From Plantago elongata (taxonomy: Eukaryota; Streptophyta; Magnoliopsida; Lamiales; Plantaginaceae): DNA of 42,717 bases. Under the pieces are notes generated by a model. That model saw only the letters and a list, made by a program, of their open reading frames with translations, did no database searches and was not told the DNA's origin. The translations under genes and the position numbers were made by a program. The DNA is taken from positions 1 to 42,717 of the forward strand of contig JAYMSP010000732.1 in the NCBI GenBank assembly GCA_036897095.1, in the 5' to 3' direction. This document shows positions 30,331 to 39,529 of this stretch, in pieces; position 1 is the stretch's first letter; every line of letters begins with the position of its first letter.

Positions 30331-31668
30331 TATAGAGTACATTCTTTCGGGTTTGGTTTTGATTTTGTAAAAACACGTGCAATATAATGTGATCACTCTT
30401 GCCTGCCGTACAAGACATTTTCTTAGGTCATTTTAGTAAATTATGTAATCGAATCGGATCGGATCGAGTCGAGTCAAATCCTAGGAGAATTAATGAACAA
30501 ACACATAGTATTCTTTTCATCACTTGAGCAAACTTAGCAAAGGAATTGCAAGTTACTCAAATGGAATAACGGAGTTTTTGTCCTTGGCAATATACAAACC
30601 TAAGTTACTAAGGATAAATATCTCAAATTTTAAGATTAGACGGAAGATTAACATAGTTTGATGGATGTAGTTGTATTCGGAAGAACCTAATTCTTCTTGT
30701 AATGAATCTTTATCTATTTCCTTTTCTTAAAAAAGACACTAGATTTTCAGAACTGTACGTGTTAGAAAAGAGGTTGTATAAGCTACAAGCAAAGTATATA
30801 ATACCTTAGGGCATGTTTACTTAAATTGCATCTTTTCACGTACAAGCATAAACTGCATGAATAATAGCAAAAGTGAGTAACTTTTATAAAACATCCTCAT
30901 ATTTGGAGAACATACAACATCAAATTCAAGTTTAATTAGAAGTATTGTGTGTTAAGATTCAAATTAAGCATCTTGTGTTTAGAATGCACACACCAGAAGT
31001 ATAATATAGGTGTAATTATACCACTTAGATCACGTCATTTTGTACTGCAAGCAGTGAGATCCATTTAGTTCAGTTCATATAAGATTCAGTCCATTAAATT
31101 AAGTTCAATTATGTTCTACTTAATTATTTTATATTATAATTCGGTTCGATTCAATTCAATGTAGATGAAGAGAACGAATTCTTAATTAATTAAGTATGTG
31201 GAGTTGATTTGATGAAGTAGGGTATGTCAATTTACCCAAAAGATGTTCTTTCTTTATGTTTTACACTATTGAAACCACTTTCCTATTTGAAAGTAAATAC
31301 TCTTCGGAAAAGCAGCATTCTATTTGCTTCCGCAACGACCTTACAATATCCAATTTCTTTGCTTGTTAGAATTTTTAGTGTGAAAGATGAGCTAGCTAGA
31401 TTTGTAGGTGGAAATCTTTCATAACTTATTATACTTAACTAGTATAAAACAAATTCTAATTAGCGATAACTCGTTAAAATTATTTTATACCTATTCGGAC
31501 TATATGTCCATGTATAGAATTTTTATTGTGCTGAAAGTTAGAATGAAAATACATAATCACACATATAAGTTTTAGACCTGTTAGAAAGTCACTCAGTCCA
31601 TATACAAGGACTAAATACGCGTGAAAGAACATTTGTTAATATAGTGGGGCAAGTAAATCACACGATGA

Positions 31669-31759
31669 ACAACAAAGCGCATCTTAGTTCGTAAGACGTT
31701 TAATCTCCAATCAATAAGTCGGGAGTTCAAGTCACCCTTTAACCGTTGTTAAAAAAAAG
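31669..31759 (+). mobile_element. very short tRNA-derived SINE with perfect 18-bp target-site duplication
   Basis: The 91-bp insert is bracketed by identical 18-mers, AAGTAAATCACACGATGA at 31651-31668 and 31760-31777. It contains an A-box-like TTAGTTCGTAAGACG near the 5' end and a good RNA polymerase III B-box, GTTCAAGTC (in GGGAGTTCAAGTCACCC), then ends TTGTTAAAAAAAAG. These are the parts of a tRNA-related SINE inserted by target-primed reverse transcription. The body is hardly longer than a tRNA. The perfect target duplication indicates a fairly recent insertion. Confidence 0.85.
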
Positions 31760-32487
31760 AAGTAAATCACACGATGAGGAGTCTAGGAGTAGGAGTAACC
31801 ATGTCACCCAAAGAGGACAATGATGTTATATTTTATGCACGAAAAATTGATGTATACCCTGACACATTTAGTTTATGTCACACAACTTACCTTCCCATGT
31901 CAAATGGACCATCTCAATGCAAGGGTGAAGTACTTCAAGGTCGGTTCTCATAAGGTCGGATCCATGAGGTCGGACCCTACATTAACGATGGAGGTTCCCC
32001 TTAGTTATTGTTTTGCCCGACTTGGAAGTTCGTCAGACTAGGGTTGGACAACTCAGGTTTTCTCATAGCTAGTGACCTAATATGGCCCAATCTTACTAGA
32101 GGTTAACTCTAACTTGATCATGTGGTGCAAGACTTTATTCTACTAAAAAAACTAATTAATTTCAGTTTACCTATACTTAGTTCATAGTTATACTATAAAT
32201 AAATTAAATTTAGCTCATTTCAATCCACTTCGGTTATTTTTTGTTATGTTCAGACAAAATGAATAAAACTTAAAAACCTTAATTTATGCCTACCATGCAA
32301 GTGCCCTAATTAGTTTTACTAGAGAGACCTATGTTTTTGGGCCTTAATTACTCCCTTGCTTTCTTTCTTATTGTTGGAACTCTTGTAGACTTGGACGTAA
32401 TCCATGTAAAGCTCAATTAGCTTTTAGCCAAACCAGAAGAGGTTTTCGTGCAAGATTTGACACTAACATAGCTTCAATACTGGATAA

Positions 32488-32570
32488 TTAAGGAACCGAT
32501 TGATATAGAATTTAAGTGGTATTTTTTAATTAAAATTAATCTTTTTTATAAAATATTAGATTTGAATTGA
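32488..32570. mobile_element. second relic of the GATTGATATAG MITE family
   Basis: TTAAGGAACCGATTGATATA then GAATTTAAGTGG closely parallels the left end of the MITE at 25943 (TTAAGGGGCTGATTGATATA) and the relic at 26428. No right terminal repeat is visible. Confidence 0.5.
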
Positions 32571-32831
32571 ACAATATAATAAATATGGCCGCCTAAAGTT
32601 ATTATAATTGTAAATTCGTCGATACTTCAAGATCAGAAACTCCAGGTGAAAACATACCATGCATAGTAAATGACAGACTCACTTTCTTTCTGTTATTGCT
32701 AAATTCATGTATTGTACATTTGTGCCACCCCTTATCCTTAGCTTGCAGGATTATCTTGCCTCACTAATGCTGTTAAACCGAAAGCAACTTTGTTTAATAA
32801 ACCAGATGTTACTCTCTATTTAAAAACTCCC

Positions 32832-32839
32832 TATATATA
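32832..32839 (+). promoter_or_regulatory. TATA box of the GLOX gene
   Basis: TATATATA in CCCTATATATAGCC, about 135 nt upstream of the GLOX ATG. It implies a leader of roughly 100 nt. Confidence 0.6.
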
Positions 32840-32970
32840 GCCGATAATTAGCATATAGTTCTATGAACTAAAAATCAGGTTTAGGAAAGATCAATATTCA
32901 ACCTAAGTAACTCCAAACTAGTATCCAAAACACTATCCTTAGTACGCTACCTCATTCTTACCTAGAACCA

Positions 32971-34620
32971 ATGCCAACAAAAATGGTCACATTCATCATA
33001 CTCTCACTATTATTTACCATCAAATTCTCTCCTGCGACACCCCAACTTCTGCCTTCAGCCTCAAATGACCCCGGTGGTGAATGGCGGCTCTTACAAGAAA
33101 GCATTGGCATTTCCGCAATGCATATGCAACTCCTAATGAACGACAAAGTTGTCATGTTCGACAGGACAGATTTCGGCCCTTCCAATCTCTCCCTTCCAGG
33201 TGGGCGTTGCCGGTATGATCCTACGGACCCTGTGCTCCATCAGGATTGCACGGCGCATTCCATCATGTACGATATTTGGAAAAATACGTTCCGGCCTTTG
33301 ATGGTTCAAACTAACACGTGGTGCTCATCGGGTGCAGTTTTGCCTGACGGGACACTAGTCCAGACGGGGGGATTCAATGATGGTGATCACGCAGTGCGTA
33401 CTATTGCTCCATGTAGTGGGGATACTTGTGATTGGGTCGAGTTCCCTTCTGATTTGTCCGAACGAAGATGGTATGCCACGAACCATATCCTCCCTGATGG
33501 GCGTGTGATCATAGTCGGAGGTAGAGATCAATTTAACTATGAATTCTACCCTAAAAACTCTGGTTCACCAGATTTGTTAGATCTCCATTTCCTCCGCGAA
33601 ACAAGAGATGAGGACGAGAACAACCTATACCCGTTTCTCCACCTGTTACCAGACGGGACCATGTTCATCTTCGCGAACAAGCGTTCCATTGCATTAGACT
33701 ACAACCAAAACCGTATAGTCAGAGAGTTCCCTATGATACCTGGTGGTGATCCTCGAAACTACCCTAGTACCGGCTCCTCGGTTTTACTCCCAATCAATGA
33801 AAACTTTCCAATACAAGCAGAAGTCCTTATATGTGGTGGTACTTCAAGCCCTGCATTCCGGGCCGCATTACGAGGGACTTTCGTTCACGCAACCGCAACC
33901 TGCCTCCGCATGAAAGTCACAGATCCAAATCCCAGATGGGAGATGGAGTACATGCCAATGCGGCGGGTTATGAGCGATATGTTGATCCTCCCAGACGGAA
34001 ACATCATAATCATCAATGGTGGAGAATCCGGGACAGCAGGTTGGGAACTTGGTAGAGATGCTGTCACTAGGCCGGTGATTTACAATCCTGATCGCCAACT
34101 AAACAACCGGTTCCAACTCATGTTAGGCTCCCCTAGACCCCGGATGTACCACTCCTCTGCGATTGTACTAACCGATGGGCGTGTACTTGTGGGAGGTAGC
34201 AATCCTCATGCATTCTACAACTTCACAAACGTCATCTATCCAACCGATTTAAGCCTGGAATCGTTCTCTCCACCATACTTGTTGCCTCGACACAACAACT
34301 TAAGGCCAAGAATTACCAGAGTCGACCGGACTATTGGGTACAATGTGCCGATTTCACTGACATTTGAAGTGTCAAAATTCTTAAGGGCAGGCAAGGTCTC
34401 GGTTAGGCTTTTGGCACCATCATTTACCACACACTCTTTCTCTATGAACCAGAGGATGGTTGTTCTTCGACGCGGTCAGGTCTGGGAAACAGGGGCGAAT
34501 TCGTATGGTGCCGACGTAACCGGACCAACTACACGCGAGATCGCTCCTCCGGGATACTACCTGCTGTTTGTTGTACATGGCCGTGTACCAAGTACAGGCT
34601 TGTGGGTTAAGCTCCAGTAA
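32971..34620 (+). CDS. GLOX: GLOX-type copper-radical aldehyde oxidase, secreted
   Basis: A 549-residue intronless protein. A hydrophobic signal peptide covers about residues 5-22. The glyoxal-oxidase N-terminal beta-propeller domain follows, with a C-terminal galactose-oxidase-like domain from about 435. The copper-radical site can be read by comparison with galactose oxidase: Cys118 (N-T-W-C-S-S-G) and Tyr168 (R-R-W-Y-A-T-N-H) should form the Cys-Tyr cofactor; Tyr393-His394 (R-M-Y-H-S-S) are the axial Tyr and a copper His; His488 (T-T-H-S-F-S-M-N-Q-R) is the other copper His. All are present, so activity is likely: oxidation of aldehydes to acids with H2O2 release in the apoplast. Plant GLOX genes act in anther/pollen development and defence in known cases. 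A second in-frame ATG at codon 5 would also keep the signal peptide. Frames at 33831-34707 on either strand are shadows. Confidence 0.93.
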   Translation: MPTKMVTFIILSLLFTIKFSPATPQLLPSASNDPGGEWRLLQESIGISAMHMQLLMNDKVVMFDRTDFGPSNLSLPGGRCRYDPTDPVLHQDCTAHSIMYDIWKNTFRPLMVQTNTWCSSGAVLPDGTLVQTGGFNDGDHAVRTIAPCSGDTCDWVEFPSDLSERRWYATNHILPDGRVIIVGGRDQFNYEFYPKNSGSPDLLDLHFLRETRDEDENNLYPFLHLLPDGTMFIFANKRSIALDYNQNRIVREFPMIPGGDPRNYPSTGSSVLLPINENFPIQAEVLICGGTSSPAFRAALRGTFVHATATCLRMKVTDPNPRWEMEYMPMRRVMSDMLILPDGNIIIINGGESGTAGWELGRDAVTRPVIYNPDRQLNNRFQLMLGSPRPRMYHSSAIVLTDGRVLVGGSNPHAFYNFTNVIYPTDLSLESFSPPYLLPRHNNLRPRITRVDRTIGYNVPISLTFEVSKFLRAGKVSVRLLAPSFTTHSFSMNQRMVVLRRGQVWETGANSYGADVTGPTTREIAPPGYYLLFVVHGRVPSTGLWVKLQ

Positions 34621-35325
34621 TACATTCTGTACAACAAATTGAATCCATGTATAGTCTATCTTAGTGTGACACATATTGATGCAATGTAAGAACTGAAAAT
34701 ACAGCATTAACTGTAATTAATTAACAAATCAATTAAATAATAAGTGCTGTTCACGGATTGTTAATTGCTATTTAATGACAATCATACTTTCTAATATCAT
34801 TTGTCTAAGATTAATCATACGATTTGGTTAGGTTTTGGTTTCCAGTCATTGAGCAGAATCTTAACGAACTCCGACTCGAAACTCGAGTAAAACTCGAACC
34901 AAATGAACGCGTTCGAACTTACAAATACTGTAGTCAATTTTGTTAAAACGAGTCAAGCAGAGCCGAACTCAGGCTCGATTATAGCTCTAGTCGAGTTTTA
35001 AGAGTGAGATACTCGGCTCGGTTCGACTCGACTCGACTCGGAGCATCATCAATTTCTTGGCGCCAAGTTGCAATTTACCTTCTCGTCATCATCTTCTTCT
35101 CTTCTTCCCCAATTTCTTTTCGTACCAAAATTGAAATTCGTTGCGTGGTGGCTGGCCGGAGCTAGTTTTACTACTGACTGACAGCTGAGGAAGGTAAGTA
35201 GAGTACGATCTCTACCTTTCCATTTTCAATTCCTTTCAATTTCAATGTTCTGTTAGCAATTTTATGTACATACTGGAGAAGAAAACTGATGAAGTGTTTG
35301 TCAATTCTAGTTAAATGAGTTTCAG
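34621..35325 (+). other. GLOX 3' flank, CTCGA-rich repeat and possible noncoding leader exon
   Basis: At 34870-35040 the DNA is rich in CTCGA/ACTCG words, including a short ACTCG tandem near 35020-35040, and resembles a dispersed repeat. From about 35040 a CT-rich stretch without ATG runs to a strong donor, GAAG|GTAAGTAG, at 35194. It looks like a 5'UTR exon for a plus-strand transcript, either the gene at 36980 or the unassigned exons at 35326-36266. Confidence 0.3.
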
Positions 35326-35381
35326 GTACTTATTGGTGGCGGAATTACGATATACGGAGATCAACGGGCGGCTGATCGGAG
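35326..35381 (+). other. candidate 56-nt internal exon
   Basis: A relatively GC-rich 56-nt segment lies between TTTCAG (acceptor, ending at 35325) and a donor GTATGT at 35382. It has two open frames and no ATG, so it may be leader sequence. It lies between the donor at 35194 and the coding-like exon at 36072. Confidence 0.25.
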
Positions 35382-36071
35382 GTATGTCAGCTGATTATCT
35401 TTTCCGTTTTTCGATTTACAAAGTATCTAGAGAGACGGTCTCTACGTATATTTTCCAGATAATTTATCTAGTCAACAAAATCATTCGTGTTATTAATCAA
35501 AACGTATACTATGTTGTTAACAAAATGTGTATTCTGTATATGACAAAACAGACATCAATGTTGATACACGTTTTTTATTAATAACATTGACGATTTATTG
35601 ACAACATAGGTTCTTATTATGCTATGAATTCTGAGAACCAAATCAAGCACCCTGCTGAATAATGTTTCAACCTGTTCTATGTTAGTACATTGTTTCTCAT
35701 TTGCAATCTTTTGTTATCATGTAGTATTTGAAACTATTCAGCATTTCCTGTTTTTTTTGACTAGATCTGTTCTCTATTAGTCTATTTGCTCCTGCTGTTG
35801 TATTCAGTATCATTCGGGTTTTATACAGGATGTATATCTGATAATTTTGGAAGACGTTGGAATTTTCTTTAGAAAACAATAAACACAACATATAATACTA
35901 CATAGATTTTATGCTATAATTGTGAAAAGCATTTGAAATGCTGTGTTATCATGACCCGATGATGTCTCAAACTTAACGTGTTACACCGGATCTCTTTTGA
36001 AATGTTGTGTTATCGTGTGCTGGAAATTACAAGCATTCCCCAGTTTTATTGAATAATTACTCTGCGCCTAG

Positions 36072-36266
36072 GACGTTGTTACTGTTGCTACTTCTCGTGA
36101 GCTTGGTCTATCTGCATGCTTTGATGCATTGTGGACTAGTTGTCTAGTTCAAGAACTTTTCTGCAATAGAGCTTATGATATTTCATATTTCAGTCGCATT
36201 AAACTTATAACGACACGCTATTTAGAACAACCGGACTTTGATCGAGATCTAATCAAGGAGTATTGA
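36072..36266 (+). other. unassigned coding-like terminal exon (64 codons)
   Basis: Immediately after a possible acceptor (TGCGCCTAG, whose TAG is itself an in-frame stop), 64 codons are open to TGA 36264-36266. The predicted peptide has ordered-protein composition: it starts D-V-V-T-V-A-T-S-R-E and ends F-D-R-D-L-I-K-E-Y. It has no methionine, so it would need upstream exons. I do not recognise the family. It may be the last exon of a small gene starting near 35040, a gene fragment, or a chance frame. A 64-codon open run in AT-rich DNA is uncommon but possible. Confidence 0.3.
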
Positions 36267-36597
36267 GCTATTTCTAGCTTGTGCCATGATATAAGTCCTC
36301 TGTGTAACTTATTAGATTGCAATTGTGCAAGCACAACATTATGCAGATAGTATGGTTTTGGTTTTGGCTAATTAGTCCTTTTGGTTCCTTTTTGGATGTT
36401 GATTCAGTTGAGCTTTTCAATCCAACAATAGAATATTTAGAAGATTATGTGATTGTTCATTTTTTTTCCTCCCTTTCTTTTATCTTTCGCAATATTAACA
36501 GATTTATGAGGAGCCACTAATTCTGGTAAATATTTGCCATCCGTAGCTGAAAAAGACCACTCCCCTGATCGAAATCAGGTTACGGTATCAGGTTTAC

Positions 36598-36646
36598 TTC
36601 TAGAACTCTTAAACACAATTTATCCTTGCAGATATGAGTTCTAGAA
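36598..36646. promoter_or_regulatory. perfect 11-bp inverted repeat with two HSE-like cores
   Basis: TTCTAGAACTC at 36598-36608 is the exact inverse of GAGTTCTAGAA at 36636-36646, with a 27-nt spacer. Both contain TTCTAGAA, the head-to-head unit of a heat-shock element (TTCnnGAA). It lies about 335-380 bp upstream of the ATG at 36980. The inverted repeat is seen directly; a heat-shock role is a guess. Confidence 0.35.
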
Positions 36647-36979
36647 ACTCTTGGCAAATTTTAACCTTCTAGATATCCAAATCAACCTTAAAAGTAAAAA
36701 TCATAAAATCGAATGTGGACCGTCAGAACACCATGGGAATTTTCAATTTTAGCAAAATATAACATGTAAAGAGCAACAACTACATGAAGATTTCAACAAA
36801 TCCTTCCCAGCCCCTGAACATGGTCAAATCAAACCTTTTCCTGACAATATAATGCTTGTTCCGCGTTCACCATTTCCTTTCTATATGCTTGATTTTTGCT
36901 CTCTATTTTTGTCCCCAAGCTGGACAATCCATACACACACCACAATCGAAATACATAATATCCACTTATCCTTAATATC

Positions 36980-37918
36980 ATGGGTTGTGGTGTTTCAAGG
37001 ATAGACACCAATGGCATGGCGTTCACAGCCAGGCTCCGCCCAATCTTCCCTGACATATCGGTTAAAAAGCACATGCGGTCGACCACCATGTCGAAGAAAA
37101 AGCTGCTATCGCATAAATCTGATACTTCAGACGGCTCAAAAACAGCACCATCATCGCTTGAAGGTAGCGTGAGCAACGATGGGAAAGTTAAAGAACCCCA
37201 GCAGAAAGAGGCGGAGAAGTCAAAAGACGAGGCTTCTGCCAAGGAGAATGGCATTGCAAGTAGCTCTGGTAATGAAATTAACGTGACAAAGGAAGAAATC
37301 TCGGGTGAAAATGTCATAAAAGATAATGAGGACTATACTTCAGAAGATGTATTCACAGATGCTGATTATGGTGAGGAGGATGAGGACGATGATGATGACA
37401 GAATGATTGGCCATTCGAACGATGAGGCCTTTGCAGGTTCACCTAGTTTCCGGATATATTACAAGGATAACACAGAAGATGAACATGATGATGAGATAGG
37501 TGAGAAATTTTTATCACTCTGCATTGTTTGGTAAAATACTAGTACTAGCTATATTGTTATTATTGATGAATAGTTGTTATAAATGCAGGTAAAAATGATT
37601 GCTTCGAAGATGCAATGCCATATGATGATGATGTATCAGTATCACCAAAGGTATAAACATTGTGATGGCATTTCGATTTCAGTATAGTGGTCTCCTTTCC
37701 GTTTGAACATTAGGTTCACTTTTACTACTATCCTGCAGGAGTCATCTGAGCCTGAGGATAAGAAATCAATCATGCGCAAAAAGAAAAGGAGAAGCTTCAA
37801 AAAGGTCTTTCCGAAAGGGAGACAAATGAAGAGTCTCTTGAGCATGAAATCATGCTACTGTTCGCCTTATTCATCCCATGACCAAACTCAACTTCTGAGA
37901 GAGAGAACAAATGCTTAA
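36980..37918 (+). CDS. unrecognised MGC-type lipid-anchor candidate protein
   Basis: Three exons: 36980-37499 (donor GTGAGA), 37589-37650 and 37739-37918. They join in frame to 253 residues. The N-terminus M-G-C-G-V-S is a strong candidate for N-myristoylation at Gly2 with palmitoylation at Cys3, which would anchor the protein to the plasma membrane. The middle (about 40-170) is a low-complexity Ser/Glu/Lys region followed by a very acidic run (about 132-145). The C-terminal exon has a highly basic patch, R-K-K-K-R-R-S-F-K-K-V-F at about 206-217, which could bind acidic lipids, then a C-Y-C-S-P-Y-S-S segment. I do not recognise a named family or enzyme domain; similar MGCGVS-starting plant proteins are mostly uncharacterised. 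A minus-strand frame at 36829-37317 is a shadow. Confidence is good for the gene model, low for function. Confidence 0.75.
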
Positions 37919-38710
37919 TCCGAACAGTATTCTGAGAGGAAAGCATTGAAGTACTTGCATTCGTTATTCGGCTTCCATCTGTAGTTCATCTGCTGTGAGT
38001 GTAGCCTATTTATCTTCAGCAGTAAAGCCATATGAGTTATGGTTGTTAGAGGAGAAATAGGCAATTTTATGTGTGCGGTTCAAGATGTATGTAGACTGGA
38101 TATATTGCTGATCAATCTGTTTGGATTTGGATCAGAACTCTGGAAACATTACAGTTTCTGTAATGCATAAATACAAACCAAATTTTGGAAAGCATGACTG
38201 GGAAGGCGGTACCTAGCTAAGTTTGAGCATGTTCACCTGAACTTGTGTTAGATGGTGTAACGATCTGTACATACGCCTTATTTCTTAGAGATAACCGTGC
38301 CATCGACTCTATGTGTTATACGCATTCATCTAAGTTGCATCGATCAAATCATATAGTAAAATTATTATCCGAAATCATTATTAGGTAGTTGAAACTAACG
38401 CAACCCTCTATGTGTGTACCTAATGGAAACCATTGGCAACCATGAAAGGCCAAATGCAGATGTACATGTATATTCTTTATTTTCTCAAGTCATACTTTGC
38501 CCCCTCAACTTTTATAAAGTTGGAAACAACACCTCATATGCAAAGATAATGAATAATGACATTCCATTTGCAATGATCTTTTCATTTTCATGTCATATAC
38601 TATACCAATCATTTAAAACTGCAGCTATCATCTACCTATATTTTGATACCAATAACGATTTTACACCACTAATCCGTGAAGTTGTACACACTATAATGCG
38701 ATGGGAGATT
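37919..38710. other. 3'UTR and intergenic DNA before the hAT-like element
   Basis: The first 300 bases should be the 3'UTR of the MGC gene. The frame at 38414-38914 runs into the transposon terminus and is not a real gene. Confidence 0.5.
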
Positions 38711-39529
38711 CAGGGCCGGATTAGGGCCTGTGCCAGGAGGCCCATGGCACAGGGCCCAAAAAATCCGGGCCTCCAAATGTTTGTCATAGACTATATGATA
38801 ATGTATTTTAAATTGTTCAAAATATTGGGAGAGAACATTGGAGTATTTAGTAGTTTTCCTTCCTCACTTCCACAATTCCACTCACGAGTTCTTTTTTTCC
38901 TCTTTGTCCTTTAAAATTAAGTTCTTTCACACCTAGTGTTACCCTCTTGATCTATTTTTCACGTTCATAACTTATTTTTCTATTCTTTTTTAACCTTATC
39001 TCTTGACTTGTATTTAACTATAAATATCACATAAATCATTTAGTTACCTTTACTTTTTAGTTGAATTTACATTCATTTAAACTCTACCTAAGTTTAAATA
39101 TTCAAGAATATATATATGTTGCATTTGATTAGATACGGTTGTCATATTATTTATTTTTATCATGTTGATCATTTTAAATTTTAAATTCAATAATAGTATA
39201 CTACATAATATGAATTTATTTATTTTTTAAGCTATACTAACTTAGTGTAATCTTTCCATGCTCTTGTTATAATTATATATATGTAATATTGTAAAGTTTA
39301 AAAAACATTTCAAAGTCACGTTAAACATTAGTTTAAATTCTAAAATTTCATATTGATTTTGTCATAGCATTGAAAAATTAGTATAGATTAATATATTTGG
39401 TCATGCGATTTTAATTTAAAATTTCTGTTCTAATTAAAATTTTACGGTAAAATATTTATAATAATTTAAAGTGCAAATTTAGAATTATAAATTTTCGCAT
39501 AAGGCCCTAAAAATGTTGAGCCGGCCCTC
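38711..39529. mobile_element. non-autonomous hAT-like element
   Basis: The element starts CAGGGCCGG (38711-38719) and ends CCGGCCCTC (39521-39529), inverted ends with one mismatch, typical of plant hAT elements with CAGGGCCGG termini. Flanking 8-mers GGGAGATT (38703-38710) and GAGAGATC (39530-39537) match at 6 of 8 positions, consistent with an old 8-bp target duplication. Just inside the left end is a hairpin, GGGCCTGTGCCA pairing with TGGCACAGGGCC. The 819-bp interior is very AT-rich with no transposase frame. Confidence 0.7.

Larger units (their letters stand above)
29557..32831. other. gene-poor AT-rich stretch with mobile-element debris
   Basis: No supported gene in 3.3 kb. It holds a 34-bp tandem duplication (30263-30330), a SINE (31669-31759), a MITE relic (about 32488-32570) and AT-rich stretches with CAGTTCA/TTCAATT words (31060-31165) typical of dispersed plant repeats. 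Frames at 31224-31424 and 31820-32041 lack any family signal. Confidence 0.5.

Noticed and set aside
38414..38914. 166-codon frame
   Set aside because: Crosses the hAT-like terminus at 38711 and has no domain; chance frame.
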